Assembly (NCBI RefSeq): GCF_035222485.1 | Contig: NC_085921.1 | Coordinates: forward strand, 4,092,001 to 4,156,000 | Direction of reading: 5' to 3' | From: Podospora pseudoanserina | Taxonomy: Eukaryota; Ascomycota; Sordariomycetes; Sordariales; Podosporaceae | DNA: 64,000 nucleotides | Shown here: positions 12,104-24,132 of the stretch, piece by piece | How the letters are laid out: every line of letters starts with the position of its first letter | How positions within the stretch are numbered: the stretch's first letter is position 1 | Notes under the pieces: generated by a model | Seen by the model: only the letters and a program-made list of their open reading frames with translations | Databases searched by the model: none | What the model was told of the DNA's origin: nothing | Translations under genes and position numbers: made by a program

Positions 12104-14182
12104 ATGTGAGTATTGCCTATCTTATCTCGCGCCATCTTGAAATCAACACCTTCTAACATGAGAGAAAGGTCCCGACAGACTCGGACGGTTGGGCGCCGTA
12201 TTATGGGCCCGTTAGTATTTTTTGGTCTTGTAAACGGCGCTTGCAAAGGTCATGTTAGCTGACAGATATCTGGTGCAGACAATCGGCCTTGACGGACTTT
12301 TTGGCTGTAAGTGGTCGCCCCTCACATCTTGAGCCCCAATTTAGGACAGATCAAACCAACTAACTGCCAACAGTCGCATAACATTTCGGCAAACCAAATC
12401 AGACTTGATGCTGAGGCTCGTCGTAGAGCGGCTGCCCAGGACAACCAAGAAGGTCAAGGTGATGCTGCTCAACAACAACTCTTGAATGAGAATGGCGATT
12501 TCGACACCCCGTCACCGGAATCTGACGAGGACCAGCCCGTTGTGGCATCTACCGGTCGAGTAACAAGAGGAAGAAGCGCAGCCCAGGCAACCTCTGAAGT
12601 CGAGCGGCGAAAAAAAGAGAAGGAAAAACACGCTATTGATAAGATCAAGGCCAGCAAGAAGTTCCAGAAACGTAAGCGCGATCCTGACGCTTCAGATGAC
12701 GACGACGACGACATTGTCCGCGCGCTTTTCAACGAGCGTGCGAAGCCTCTACCGGGCCAGATGGAGAACTGTGCCATCTGCAACACACGGTTTACGGTAA
12801 CACCGTACTCCCGCAATGCCCCTGACGGAGGCTTGGTCTGTTCACCCTGTGGAAAGGAGCTTGCTAAGGATGATCCTGCTCCCAAGAAGAAGACCAAGCG
12901 TGCCAGCGGAGGACCAGTGGGCGCACGTCGCCAGACCCAGAGCAGGATTTTGGATGGAACATACCACGTCGGCGGCAAGAGCCTGATGTCTTTGTGCATT
13001 CAGACTTTGGCAAAGAACATTGATCTTGCCGAGGATTTGGGTGACTTGCCACCCAAAATTGTAGACAAGATTGCTCGAAAGCTATCCAAGCACCGTCTTC
13101 TCAACCCCACGACACTCAGCCTGTTCTTGAAACCAAGCAACCAGGGAGTGCTCGTATATGACGGCGCCAAGCTCAGTGCGGACGACTTCTATCGCATCTT
13201 CCATTCGGTCCCGGAACTCAAGAAACTCAAAGTCCGCAACGCCATCCACTTCAAGGACGAAGTGGTAGAGTATCTCGTCGACCGCCATATCGTCCTTGAA
13301 GATTTGTATCTTCACGGGTGCAATCTCATCTCCGAAGGGAAATGGATCGAGTATCTTCAGAAGAAGGGTCAGCCCCTGCGATCACTTCGGGTATACTGGA
13401 CAGACAAGCATTTTACGGATGCTGTTCTTGCAGTTATTCCCACTGGCTGTCCCAACCTCACCCGCCTCAAAGTCTGCCACAACCAAGCAGTCACCGGTGA
13501 AGGCCTGAACCACATCGCCAAAATTGCCACTCTCCGCCATCTGTCCCTCGACTTGCGCGAGGCAATCCACTCGGATGTATACGTCAAACTCTTAACCGCC
13601 ATTGGACCCCAGCTCGAAACACTGTGCTTGACCAGAGTCCCCGAGCTAGACAACACAGTCCTCGACGCCCTCCACATGCACTGTCGCAATCTGAAGAAGC
13701 TCCGCATCACCGACAGTGAGCTCATGACCGACGCCGGATTTGCCCGCCTCTTCACCTCAACCTGGTCCAACCCCGGTCTAGTCTTCCTCGACCTCCAGAA
13801 ATGCCGCCAACTCGAATCAACGAAACCTCGCGAGAACCCCGACGGTATCGGCCTTTGCGATGAAGGGTTCAAGGCCCTGATGGCGCACTCGGGCAAGACG
13901 CTCCAGAATCTGAACGTTCATGGTTGTCGTCACATTTCCAGCAAGGCGTTTGAGGAGGTGTTCACGGCGGATAAAACGTATGAGAATATGCACAAGATGG
14001 AGATTTCGTTTTGCGAGGAGGTGACAGATTTTGTGGTGGGGTGTATCTTCCGGAGCTGTCCTAATCTGAGAGAGCTGAATGTGTTTGGGTGTATGAAGGT
14101 GAAGGATGTGAGGGTGCCGAAGGGGAAGATTTTGGTTGGGGTGCCGAATGCGAGGGGGATGGTTATCGAGGGTGAGGATTGA
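12104..14182 (+). CDS. RAD7: RAD7 homologue: leucine-rich-repeat partner of RAD16 in global-genome repair
   Basis: Model: 12104-12105 (AT of the start codon), 12169-12210, 12279-12306 and 12374-14182, about 626 aa. Intron 1 (12106-12168) has a GTGAGT donor and a TCTAAC branch point, and splits the ATG as AT|G. The product begins MSRQTRTVG and continues MGPQSALTDFLA then SHNISANQI, which matches the conserved Rad7 N-terminus only when introns 2 and 3 are removed. A fallback start at 12158 (ATG AGA GAA AGG) is in the same frame but lies inside the proposed intron. A Cys cluster (CAIC near 157, CSPC near 179) suggests a small zinc site. Leucine-rich repeats fill about residues 280-610, with units such as CPNLTRLKVCHN and CRNLKKLRITDSE. 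Yeast Rad7 with Rad16 forms NEF4, needed to repair UV lesions in silent DNA. Confidence 0.92.
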
Positions 14183-14828
14183 GGCGGTTGGTTGGGCGTT
14201 TTTGCGGGTTTATCATTTGGAGGGCCAGGATGTTGGAGTCTTGTCGTGCTTTTTGTTAAGCTTTAAGGAGTCCACATCTGTGGCTCTAGATACCGGGGCC
14301 TTTTCGTCAAGCTCGGGTTGTTTTGGTTTCGGTTCATGTTGGGCGTTTTACAGCGATGATTTCGATGATATTCTCGCTGGTGTTTTGTTAGTATCCTCGA
14401 TTCGGCGGTTTCCTTCCTTCCTTTTGGGGGTACCATGGTTATCGGGTCATCGCGTTTCGAGCTACGGTTGTTGTGTTAAATCGGAATGGAGCGCAGATTG
14501 CTTTCTCACAAGAGCGAACAAAACAAGGAAAGAGGGGGGAGATGAAGTTGATTTAAGCTTACTGTACATTCTTGTTCATCACCTAACTAGTTGGTCAAGC
14601 TTATCTTGTCCAAAGCCGACGATATCCTCCCCTTTCCACACTCCCTGCCTTGGCCGCCAGCCACGGGGACGTGGAGGAGGTAGATCGACCGTTGAGTTGG
14701 GCCGTGAGGTACGTACCCGGCCGGGTTTAAAGATATGGGGACCAGGTCTAGGGATAGAACGGGAGGGGCGGCGCTCTTGTCGGTCTGGGGAAGGTCTAGG
14801 GTCTACTGCTGGGGAGGGAGGGTTCACC

Positions 14829-14854
14829 TTTTTTTTTTTTTTTTTTTTTTTTTT
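14829..14854. repeat. Poly-T run (26 T)
   Basis: An uninterrupted mononucleotide tract about 650 bases past the RAD7 stop codon. Its length suggests it is unstable. Confidence 0.95.
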
Positions 14855-15353
14855 GGCTGGGAAGGAAAGGTGGAAGATAACATGGTATTGTACATAGATT
14901 AATTAATACGATGGTTTTAATGAATGTCATGGTTGTGTGACGGTGAGGGTGGTGTATTTTACGTTGCTACTCTTGAATTCTATTACCTTGATGAGTGTAG
15001 TCTGAATGTCATCTACAAGGTCAGGTTGTCCGTGTTTTGGGGGGTTGGTGATGGGGCTCGGGTTGCACAGGAGGGGGATGTGTTGTTGCTCGTTGTTGTT
15101 CTCCTCGTCAACAAGGGGGGCTTTGATGTCCATCATCACCTTCACATGCTGGTCATTGATTCGAGATTCTAGATCGTTTGCTCCGATGTAGGACGTGAAA
15201 AGAAGAAGATATCATGCCATTTTCACATGTATGATGATGAGTGGTTGACCGAAGCAGGATGTAATGATGATGATGATGGAGCTGGGTGTTTACTCCGTAA
15301 TTCAATCCCACGTGTAATTCACATGTTTCGAACCCTTCAGATGTTGTTTACTG

Positions 15354-15371
15354 TCTCTCTCTCTCTCTCTC
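15354..15371. repeat. (TC)n microsatellite
   Basis: About nine TC units followed by a C-rich segment. The pyrimidine-rich stretch resembles leader or promoter sequence, but no gene follows closely. Confidence 0.9.
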
Positions 15372-16366
15372 CCCCGCCCCTCACCGGCTATTGAAGTCTT
15401 GTGCTCTTCGACTGTAATTGTTCATGATTCCCTCCGATTCTGATACTTCCCTTCTTCCGAACTATTCTCTTCCTCTCGGTTATACAGTCGTGTTCTTCAT
15501 GATTGTTCAATACCACCCTCAGATCTCGTCATCGAGAGTGGTGGTTCGTCACCTTTACCCGAAATCTACTGAGTCATAAATATGTGACTCTTTACAGGGT
15601 AATCCGCTGTGAAGCCTTACATGCTTTACATGTGAAGGGATTCCGCACCTCCCATCTGTAAGACTTTACCGAGCGAGGTAACCAAACCGGTAAATATCCC
15701 CCCTCTCCCTCGGGTACATGGTATTTCACATACATCCCACATCTTTCCCCATCCCGAGTAGTACCCGGAGTAGATGGATGGTGGATAGTCTGGCCTTCAA
15801 CAGCCATCACCCCTGAATGAACCCCAACTTTTTCAACCCACACTTCCCCCGCCAAGCTCCACATCTTTTTCCCGTGGGGAATTGAATGAATGTTTATCCA
15901 TGACACGAACCCCTCCACATATCCCATCAGAGCCGCAACTTGTCCAGACCCGGGAAGACCCAGCCACCACCCCGCTTGAGTCACGAGCTTTTTCTTCGGC
16001 CTCGATTCTCGGGAGTGTCTTTTTTCCAATTGGAGGCCTTGGGGGAGTTCAGCATACCCGGAGTTTTGCCACGGGTTTTTGGATATTCGGGGTTTGTGCG
16101 TGTGTGTGGTGGTTGGCTGGCTGGCCGGCCGAGCACACCGAGGAAGACCCCAATCACTCACCGGGCCGAGGGAGTGCCCCCAGGGCAAAGCAGCCCCCCC
16201 CCCGCGTGGCTTGCTGACGACAGTCACCATCACAAAACACGGGGATGGTACCCTTGCTGGCCATTCTCATCCCATGTTCTGTTCCGATGAGAAAGCTGGG
16301 GGAGTTGATGCCTTCACCATCCCACGTTCCACGCCTTGTTTCTTTTTCCGATTTTTCTGACCAAGC

Positions 16367-16386
16367 AAAAAAAAAAAAAAAAAAAA
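16367..16386. repeat. Poly-A run (20 A)
   Basis: An uninterrupted A tract in the gene-free stretch. Without flanking target-site duplications or an upstream element body it does not support a retroposon. Confidence 0.95.
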
Positions 16387-19300
16387 GATCTGGGGCACAG
16401 CCAAACCGTGGGGATCGTTGGGCAAATCCGAAAGAGGGGCCAGCAGGCGGTGAAGCTCGTCCGAAGCTTCTCACCGGATTCTGTGGCGGCCATGGCAGTG
16501 GTGGAGTCCGAACCCCAGCTGACCATGGTGAACCCTACCTCTTGACCGGGGGCGAGATCAACCTTGTTGATTTTGCGGGGTGTCACGGAGAGCCCACGAG
16601 CCTCACCACGTCTGAAGATCTAGAAAAACGGTGCTCGCTCCGTTGTCGGAACTTTTGATGCGGGAATGCTTGCTTGCATTTCTGATTGTTCGTCTGTCAC
16701 CTGCATGTTGCCTTTATGTGCTTCCGGTATCCCCCGCGAAATCCAACTTTGGGACGAAAATTGGGAATTTGGAGGGGGGGAGCGGAGGTGCTCCGGGTGG
16801 TACCCGACCAAGACCCGGACCAACACCGGTCTTTGACGGAACATGTGGTGGTGTGGGGCCGCTTGCCGGCACGGCACCTCACGGACCTCCAGCATGTTCT
16901 TAACCGAAAGTTGCAGGTTTGGGGCCCAAAGCTGCCGCTCAGCAGGACCTTTCAAGGCTAGCTCGGAAATACCACGCTTGGACTCCTGTAGACGATGCCG
17001 ATCTGCTTGAGAATTGGTGATGCATTCGTGGCATTGAAAAACTCGAGGAAACGAACAGGGCGAGGTTGCTGGGCCGCAGACGGGAAGGGCGGAGATCAGA
17101 CAATCCTCGTCAAATCGAGAAGGTAACCCAAGGGGCACACTGTTGGGGTTTTCCGAATCCATTTCCCCAACCCTCTTTTTTCACTCTTTGTGGTCATTTT
17201 TGAGAAGGAAGTCACGCGGACGTCAGCAAGTTGCATGCCTTGTACGGAGTACCTTGGACAGCCTCACGGCCCAATCCCACCTCATCCGCTTGTTCCGTAT
17301 CTACAATAGTTTGTTATGTAATTCTAGACCAAAGTGACAGCACTCAGAAGCGTGAAAAGAGTTCAGACGAAAAGCAGCATGCCGTTGGGGTCGTCTGTTT
17401 GAGAGCGGTGGAGGCCGGCGGCACATCAGACATCAGACGCGAAGCTGTCCCTGTTTCACCAAGGGCAGGCTTCTCGAAGTCGTTTGGACGACATGGAGGA
17501 CATCCCTGCGATGGCGTCGGGAGAAGTCGGGGGGAAAACCTGCACCATCCATGCAGCCCGCAAACTGCATGCTCGTGCCTTCCCCGGGCCTGCCCCTGAG
17601 ACTCCATCGCCCCACCGGCCGGTCCCTCCAGACGATTTGCGATGGACCCACACACACCCCACCGCAGCTCCACCGGGTCCCATTGACGGCTGTGACAGTG
17701 TGGGAATCTGCAGAACCGGAGTAGCGGTACCTCTCGACCGTTTGAGATTGAAATTTCCCTTTTCCGCTTTCTCGGTGAAATCTCTGCTATCTCGCAGAAC
17801 TCGCAGTGGTTGTATATATCGGCGCCATTTTGCGACAATTCGGAACCCGACATATATGCCACGATAGCGAATTTCCCGGCAGCACCGGTTTTCTTGTACA
17901 CAATGCCGCTGGAGCCGGTGTGTAACACCAGCAACTGATCACCAAGTGCATGCCTCTCGCTGGACTTATTAGGTAATTCTGCAAGGAGTGGCAGAGGTCA
18001 CGGGTTGTCGCTGAGACAAGGGAGACTGTGTATTTTACAGATGAGAGGCCGACAACCGATCCCGACTTGGCTGCCGGCCAGCATCTCAACTTCAGCCGAC
18101 GGTTCGGGACGAGGCCCCTTAGCCAAAACAGGCAATGGCACCCCATCATCGACAATTTGATTGGTCAGGTGCTGCGAGGTTAGTGGCCTGTCGAGATGAA
18201 GCTGAGAAACCCTTCCTCCCAGAAAACACGGAACTTTCAGGACTGTTTTACAATACACGATTACATGCAGCTGAAAGACCCAAGCAGAACGTCCTGCTCA
18301 TCGGCGCCAACGGGTGTCCGCCATGTTTTTTCACTCTCATGAAAATGTGATTGTGTGCTCTCAAGCAGGTCTCGGCGGCTGGTGAGGTTCGTTCTCAGAT
18401 TCCGGCCATTCCCATAGCTGCAGGAGTGACCACCTTCGATGTGACGGCGGTACTTGGCTTGGCTCACAGGGCGCAGGAGGTACCTTTTTTTTATTTACGG
18501 ATCGATAGGTCTGGGTCTGACACACCCTGGCCAACCAACCACTCAGCAACCAGCCTGTGACGTCGCGCGCAACGGTGCGGCGGTCAATTCTTTTTTGATA
18601 TTTTTTTTTTTCGTTCTCTTCCCAACGAGAATCAAGCCCAGGGCCCAACAAATTGTTGCCAAAATAAAAATAAAAAATAACGGGATATTCGGGAGCGACT
18701 GTGATTAACGCCCAATATGCGTTTCCATGGATTCCGCGCCGTGTCGGGAGCCCATTCCGGTCCTTGTTGAAGTGGTTGAACCTCTGGGGTGTGATTGTCG
18801 GTGACTCCTGCTTTCGGTGTCGCCCGGCCGTGTAAGTGGAAACCCTGACCGCTACGGGAACTCGTACCGGTACCGGCACCCCTGATGACAGGGGATCGTG
18901 ACTTCTTTTTTTTCCCCCTGGTATCCCACCCATCGAGGCCCAACGTGCGAGCGTGCCCAGAGAGAGGTCGTAGCCCTTGAAACGTGCAACGAAACCTCCA
19001 GACAGGCCTCCGTCGCATCAAGTAGTAAGGTGTAGCAGGCGATGGAGCTGCTGCTGGCTTCTGCTTCGCGCCGTCGTGGTCTTGCAAAAAGGTCTTAAAG
19101 AGGAGGCTTGCCGTCGCCAACAAGCATTGTTGTTGCTGTTGTTGGCAAGACACTCCAACAACCATCACTACTGTTGACCGAAAAGGCTCTGGTGGCCCAA
19201 TCGATTACACGCCCTAGCGGTAGTTTCAGTCGCCGTAATACTACTTCTAATAATACGCCCGCTGGTCGCTCAACCCTCGACGCACTAGACTCACGCCGCA

Positions 19301-19398
19301 GGGGACCCTCCCGTTCCTGTTCCTCCTCCTCCTCTTCGAAGACTTCTTTTGTTCTCCCGACTCCCACACATCCTTCCCCCTCGTCACTCGCACATGCA

Positions 19399-21835
19399 AT
19401 GGCTTCGTATGCTCCCAGCGCCTCTTCATCCGATATCTCAACGCCTCGGTCAACATCCCCCTCATCGTCCTCAGTAGCGTCGGCCCGGTCCTCGCACTCA
19501 TCTATATCTACCTCTAAGCGCATGTCCATCTCGTCTTCGCGCAGAATATCCGCCGCCAACCCAATGTCGTCTGTTGACATAGCTGCCATCGAAGAAGCCA
19601 TGAGAATGGCCAACCTCGACACCCTCCGGGGTTACCAGCAAAAGACCTACGGCGAAGTCAAGCAGTTCGCCGAGACGCAGTACCTCTCCCAGAACCAGGC
19701 TCTTGGTTACCAGGTCATCAACGAGCCCATGTGGAATAAGGGTGAGTCAACATTCTTTTCTCTCTTCTCTTTGCGCGTCATTCCGTTAGCAGGGGAAGCG
19801 GTGCTAGAGCTTAAATCTTGCACCGTGTCCGAGCAGACCTGCTCCCGAACCTGTCCGGACCATCTGACTCGAATACCGGCTCTCTCCCCCCCCCTCTCCC
19901 TCCCTCTCCCCTCCCTCTCTCTAAAAGCATCATACCCCCCTACCTCCTCTCCTCCCGGTCTATTCTTTCTGAACCTTGATGAGCCTTTGCCTCCATCAAT
20001 GACCTCCCGCATCCTCCCTTCGTTGCGCACCATGGCAGCTAACATCACGTCCCTCCGTCAAGGCCTTTCTTTTACCCCAGAGCAGCGTATCGCCAAGAAC
20101 CTCACCGGTCTTATCCCACACGTCATGGAGGACTCGGGCAAGCAGTGCGAGCGTGCGCTCAAGATGATCCGGACTCGCCAGACCAACATTGACCGCTATC
20201 TCTATCTGTCGTCGCTCAAGTACCAGAACGCCGACCTCTTTTACCGCCTGCTCATCGACAATGCGAAGGAGCTCATGCCTCTGGTGTACACTCCCACCAT
20301 TGGTGACGTGTGTCTTCAGTATTCTACTCTCTACACCCGCCCCGAGGCGCTCTACATCTCCATCAAGCAGCGCAAGTCGATAAAGACGATCCTCAAGAAC
20401 TGGCCATATCCAAATCCCGAGATCTGCGTCGTGACAGACGGGTCTCGCATCCTGGGCCTGGGCGATCTGGGCGTCAATGGCGTTGGCATTCCGGTAAGTC
20501 ACGTCGGCAAAAGCTGTGGACGGACGCAGCGGGGTCCCGGTGGGCTGGTTGGCTAATTTACATGCATCAGATCGGCAAGCTAGCCCTGTACACGGCGGCG
20601 GCGGGTATCCACCCGGATAAGACGCTCCCCATCGTTCTCGACTGCGGAACGGCCAACGAGACCAACCTCAAGGATCCGCTGTACCTGGGTCTGCGCTCGA
20701 AGCGGCCCTCGGTGGCCGAGCAGCAGGAGTTTATGGACGAGTTCATGACTGCCGCTGCCGAGGTCTATCCTGAAATGGTGGTGCAGTTTGAGGATTTCGA
20801 GTCAGAAAAGGCCTTCAACTACCTGGACCGGTATCGGAACAAGTACAAGTGCTTCAATGACGACATCCAGGGCACTGGCGCTGTTGTTCTCGGAGGGTAA
20901 GTTTTGGCCTCGCCGAAGGATCCGCAATTTTTGCTATTGCTAACCTGTTTTGCAGCTACATTGGTGCCGTGAATCTTTCCGGCGTTCCTCTCGAGGAGCA
21001 GCGCCTCGTCTTCATGGGCGCTGGCTCTGCCGGTGTCGGTGTCGCCAAGCAGCTTGTAGAGTACTACACCAAGCGTGGTCTCTCCGAGCAGGCGGCCAAG
21101 GACAAGTTCTGGCTTGTCGACACCAAGGGCCTCGTGACCAAGGACCGCGGTGACAAGCTCGCCGAGCACAAGAAGTACTTTGCTCGCGGCGACAACAACG
21201 GCCTCCAGTTCAAGTCTCTTGAGGAGGTTATCGAGTACGTCAAGCCGACCGCTCTTGTTGGCTTGACTGCCACCTTTGGCGTCTTCACCGAGTCTGTCGT
21301 CCGTGCCCTCAAGGCTTCTGTGGACGCCGGTGGTCTCGGCCGCAGACCCATTCTCTTCCCTCTCAGCAACCCCCTCACCAAGGCCGAGTGCACTTTCGAG
21401 CAGGCCGTCACCTGGACTGATGGCACCGTCATCTTTGCCTCTGGCTCTCCCTTTTCTCAGTTCACCATCAAGCTCGGCAGCGACCAGGCCATCACCTACT
21501 ACCCCAACCAGGGCAACAACGTCTATGTCTTCCCTGGCATCGGCCTCGGCGCCATCCTCGCCAAGGCCACCCGTGTCACCGACAACATGATCTACACCTC
21601 TGCTGCTGCCCTTGCCGGTTCCCTGAACGCCGAGGAGGTGCACAAGGGTCTGATCTACCCCCGCATTGAGCGCGTGCGTGATGCCAGCGTGATTGTTGCC
21701 CGCGAGGTGATGAAGGCTGCGCGTCGGGATGGTGTGAGTGCCCTGCCCGAGGAGCAATGGCTTACCTGGGAGGAGTGGGGTGACCCGGCTCTTGATAAGT
21801 ATATCAAGGAGCATATTTATGACCCTGCTCTTTAA
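19399..21835 (+). CDS. MAE1: NAD(P)-dependent malic enzyme (decarboxylating), probably mitochondrial
   Basis: Four exons: 19399-19741, 20063-20493, 20571-20896 and 20956-21835, encoding 659 aa. The enzyme converts malate to pyruvate and CO2. Family landmarks are LIPHVM in the N-terminal domain, YTPTIGDVCLQYS, the metal-binding stretch FNDDIQGTGAVVLGG, and the dinucleotide-binding loop FMGAGSAGVGVAKQ. It ends near PEEQWLTWEEWG. The first 60 residues are Ser/Arg-rich and nearly free of acids, compatible with a mitochondrial targeting sequence. The same frame is open without an ATG for 97 more codons upstream (to 19108). An out-of-frame ATG at 19394 overlaps the start and opens a short uORF. Intron 1 is unusually long (321 nt), is a multiple of three and has no in-frame stop. 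Coenzyme preference (NAD or NADP) cannot be read from the sequence. The next gene is convergent. Confidence 0.95.
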
Positions 21836-22560
21836 GTGTTTGTTTTTCGGGGAGGGGCGGGTATTGAAATTGGGAGTCTATAATGACTGGATGAAGCTGG
21901 GTTGGGAGAGGGAGGGGGGAGTGCATTACTGGCGTTGTTTACTTTCAGGGAAGGACTTAGCTTAGCCTTTTTTTCTTTCTTTTTTTCTTTTCTGTTTTCT
22001 TTGCTTCTGCTTGCCCCTTGGTATGAGCATTGCGGGGATTATAATGGGCTTCTTTTTTTTGCGGTTATCTCTTTTTCTAATGAATGATATCCCAACGAAG
22101 AGTTGAGGAGACCAAGTTTCACACACAAGATTTGGTTTTTGGATGGACTACAATGGATGGCAGAGTGCATGGAAAACGGGAGGTTTCTGAGGCAAGACAA
22201 GACAAGACAAGACAAGATTACAGTTGTTGGATGTGGCGGTGTCAAGTGAGCGTGCAAGCGCGGAATAGATAAAAAGAGGGAGGAATCCAAATACATATAC
22301 TACTTGTTAGAATGAGAATGAAATGGGGGAGAGCGGTTTGTGTCGAGATTGTTGATGCTTGATAGGAGAGGTGAAGGTTGAATGAATGATTTGGTGTGCA
22401 GTTGTTGTTAGCATATGATGTGTTGTTGCCGTTGTGTGTCTTATAGGTGAACCTATAACCATCACCGCGGTACCCTTTTATAACACCTGAGTGCTGTCCA
22501 CCCTCTCACGTCAACATTCTCATAAATCTCTCTCTCTCACAACACCATCCCATCCCATGG
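21836..22560. other. Convergent spacer between malic enzyme and the 2EXR gene
   Basis: This should hold the 3' UTRs of the two convergent genes. It contains T-rich runs at about 21966-22010 and 22050-22075 and a CAAGA pentanucleotide repeat. No gene is seen. Confidence 0.5.
22193..22217. repeat. (CAAGA)n pentanucleotide repeat, about five copies
   Basis: Five nearly perfect tandem CAAGA units lie in the spacer between two convergent genes. This looks like a minisatellite-type tract rather than part of an element. Confidence 0.9.
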
Positions 22561-24100
22561 TTAAACCGCCCCCAAAGTCCCCAACCTCCCCCCAAAGTTA
22601 CCTCCATAAAGCCTCCTAACCTCCACCCCCTTCTCCCCATTGTATCCCCCCCCTCCTCCCTCCTCGTTAAACTCATCCATTATGAAAGCATGCAGCAGTT
22701 TGATCTCGGGCATTCTTTTCAGTTCCTCCCTGACCCAGCCGTTTTCCTGCCGGGTGACTTCGCCGTCGTAGAACAGCAGGTCCTCGGAGTCGATGATCTC
22801 CGAGAGGGCGAAGGTGAGAGGAAAAAGTTTGGAGCGGTAGATGAGCCAGAGCGTCTCGAGGCCTTCGAGCCGGAAGGTGGTGTTGTTGAGGAGGGGGGAG
22901 CAGAAGGGGTTTTTGGAGACGAGGGAGTAGTGGTGGGCGGTCCAGACCTGGTGTGGGGGAGAACCTGGGGGGAAGAGGGAGGCGATGGAGAGGGTGGAGG
23001 AGGGGGATTGGAGGCTGTGATGGGGTTAGTTAGCGGATGTCATAGAAGGGGTAGTTTAAGGGTACATAAAGAGAAAAAAAAAAAAGCTCACTCAACAAAC
23101 CTCACCGGCCCCTCCCCGGCAGGAAACAACTCCCTCCCCGGCCCCATCCCCAACCCCCACTCCCACCCCCCCATCCTCACCCTCACAACATCACACGTGA
23201 CAACCACCCCGACGGTCTTCAACCGTTCCCACAAACCCCCAATCTGAAACCTCCTCACCTGCCTCTCCAACTCCGCCCGATCTTGTGGTTTTCGTATCAA
23301 GACTTGTTCAGCAAGCTGCTGTATATCCAGCGGCGGCGGCAGCTCCCCCTGTCCTACACTACCGACAATCGTAGCCGCAAAAACAGGCCCGACACTCGGC
23401 ACCTTTAGCCAATCCACCCCGGGGGAAAACCAGGTATGCCCCGTCACGTACGCCTGCCCATCCATCGTCACGACCTTTGTCTTCACCAACCCCCCATGCC
23501 TCAAGCAAACAACCCTGCTCTCATGACACGTCCCCGCCAACGGCGGCGGTGGTAATAAGTTGGTAGTCACCACCGGTCCTGGCAAGGGGTTACTCCCCCC
23601 GTTCCCCCCAACCCCCTGATGCCCACCGCCCACCCGTGGTCTCCAATCCCTCCCGACCCTCCCCTCCTCTCCTTGGGTCCCCCCCTCGAAAACACCATGG
23701 TACCCCCTCACCCTACCCACCACCTGGCCCCCTCTAGGCAAATACCCGGCCCTGACCTCCAAAACACGCGGGCAACCCCAAAGGGCAAACTCCCATACTT
23801 TCATTCTAACCTCGACCGGCAGTTTCCTAAAGTAAGAAAACTTGGGGGCTTGGTTAGAAAGCAAAAGGTGGGAGTGCACACCCCCAATCTCGCGGGTCAG
23901 CTGTCTTGAGAGGTCCCGTTTTATGACTGAGAGCTGGGACTGGAAACTGGCCTCTAGGCGGCGGTGGGAGGAATGAAGGTCGGAGGAGAGGCGGTGGACT
24001 TCTTGGGTGAAGTGGGCGAGAAGTTGTTCCCAGGTTAGGAGGGGGGGTTCAATCGTAAGAGAGGGGGGGTTGTCATCGGAGGAGGAAGGGGGGTGGTGGT

Positions 24101-24132
<32 letters not shown>

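Larger units (their letters stand above)
14183..19398. other. 5.2-kb stretch without a supported gene
   Basis: The first few hundred bases should hold the RAD7 3' UTR, and the last part the malic-enzyme promoter and leader. Between them I see only short or compositionally odd frames, the longest 180-213 codons on the minus strand at 15592-16233, 16620-17162 and 17344-17934. None has family resemblance or a convincing exon chain. Landmarks are a T26 run, a TC repeat, an A20 run and several stretches of CCGG/GGTACC-rich sequence. A fast-evolving gene or long non-coding RNA cannot be excluded. Confidence 0.5.

Noticed and set aside
15592-16233. 213-codon frame on the minus strand
   Set aside because: No family resemblance, no plausible exon chain, and overlapping frames of similar length on the other strand. 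Listed only as part of the gene-free stretch.
16367-16386. Poly-A tail of a retroposed copy
   Set aside because: No element or gene body precedes it, and no flanking target-site duplication is visible.
16620-17934. 180- and 196-codon frames on the minus strand
   Set aside because: Unrecognised, with irregular composition and no supporting splice context. In fairly GC-rich DNA such frames arise by chance.
20819-21814. 331-codon frame on the minus strand
   Set aside because: Antisense shadow of malic enzyme exon 4, caused by strong third-position C/G bias.
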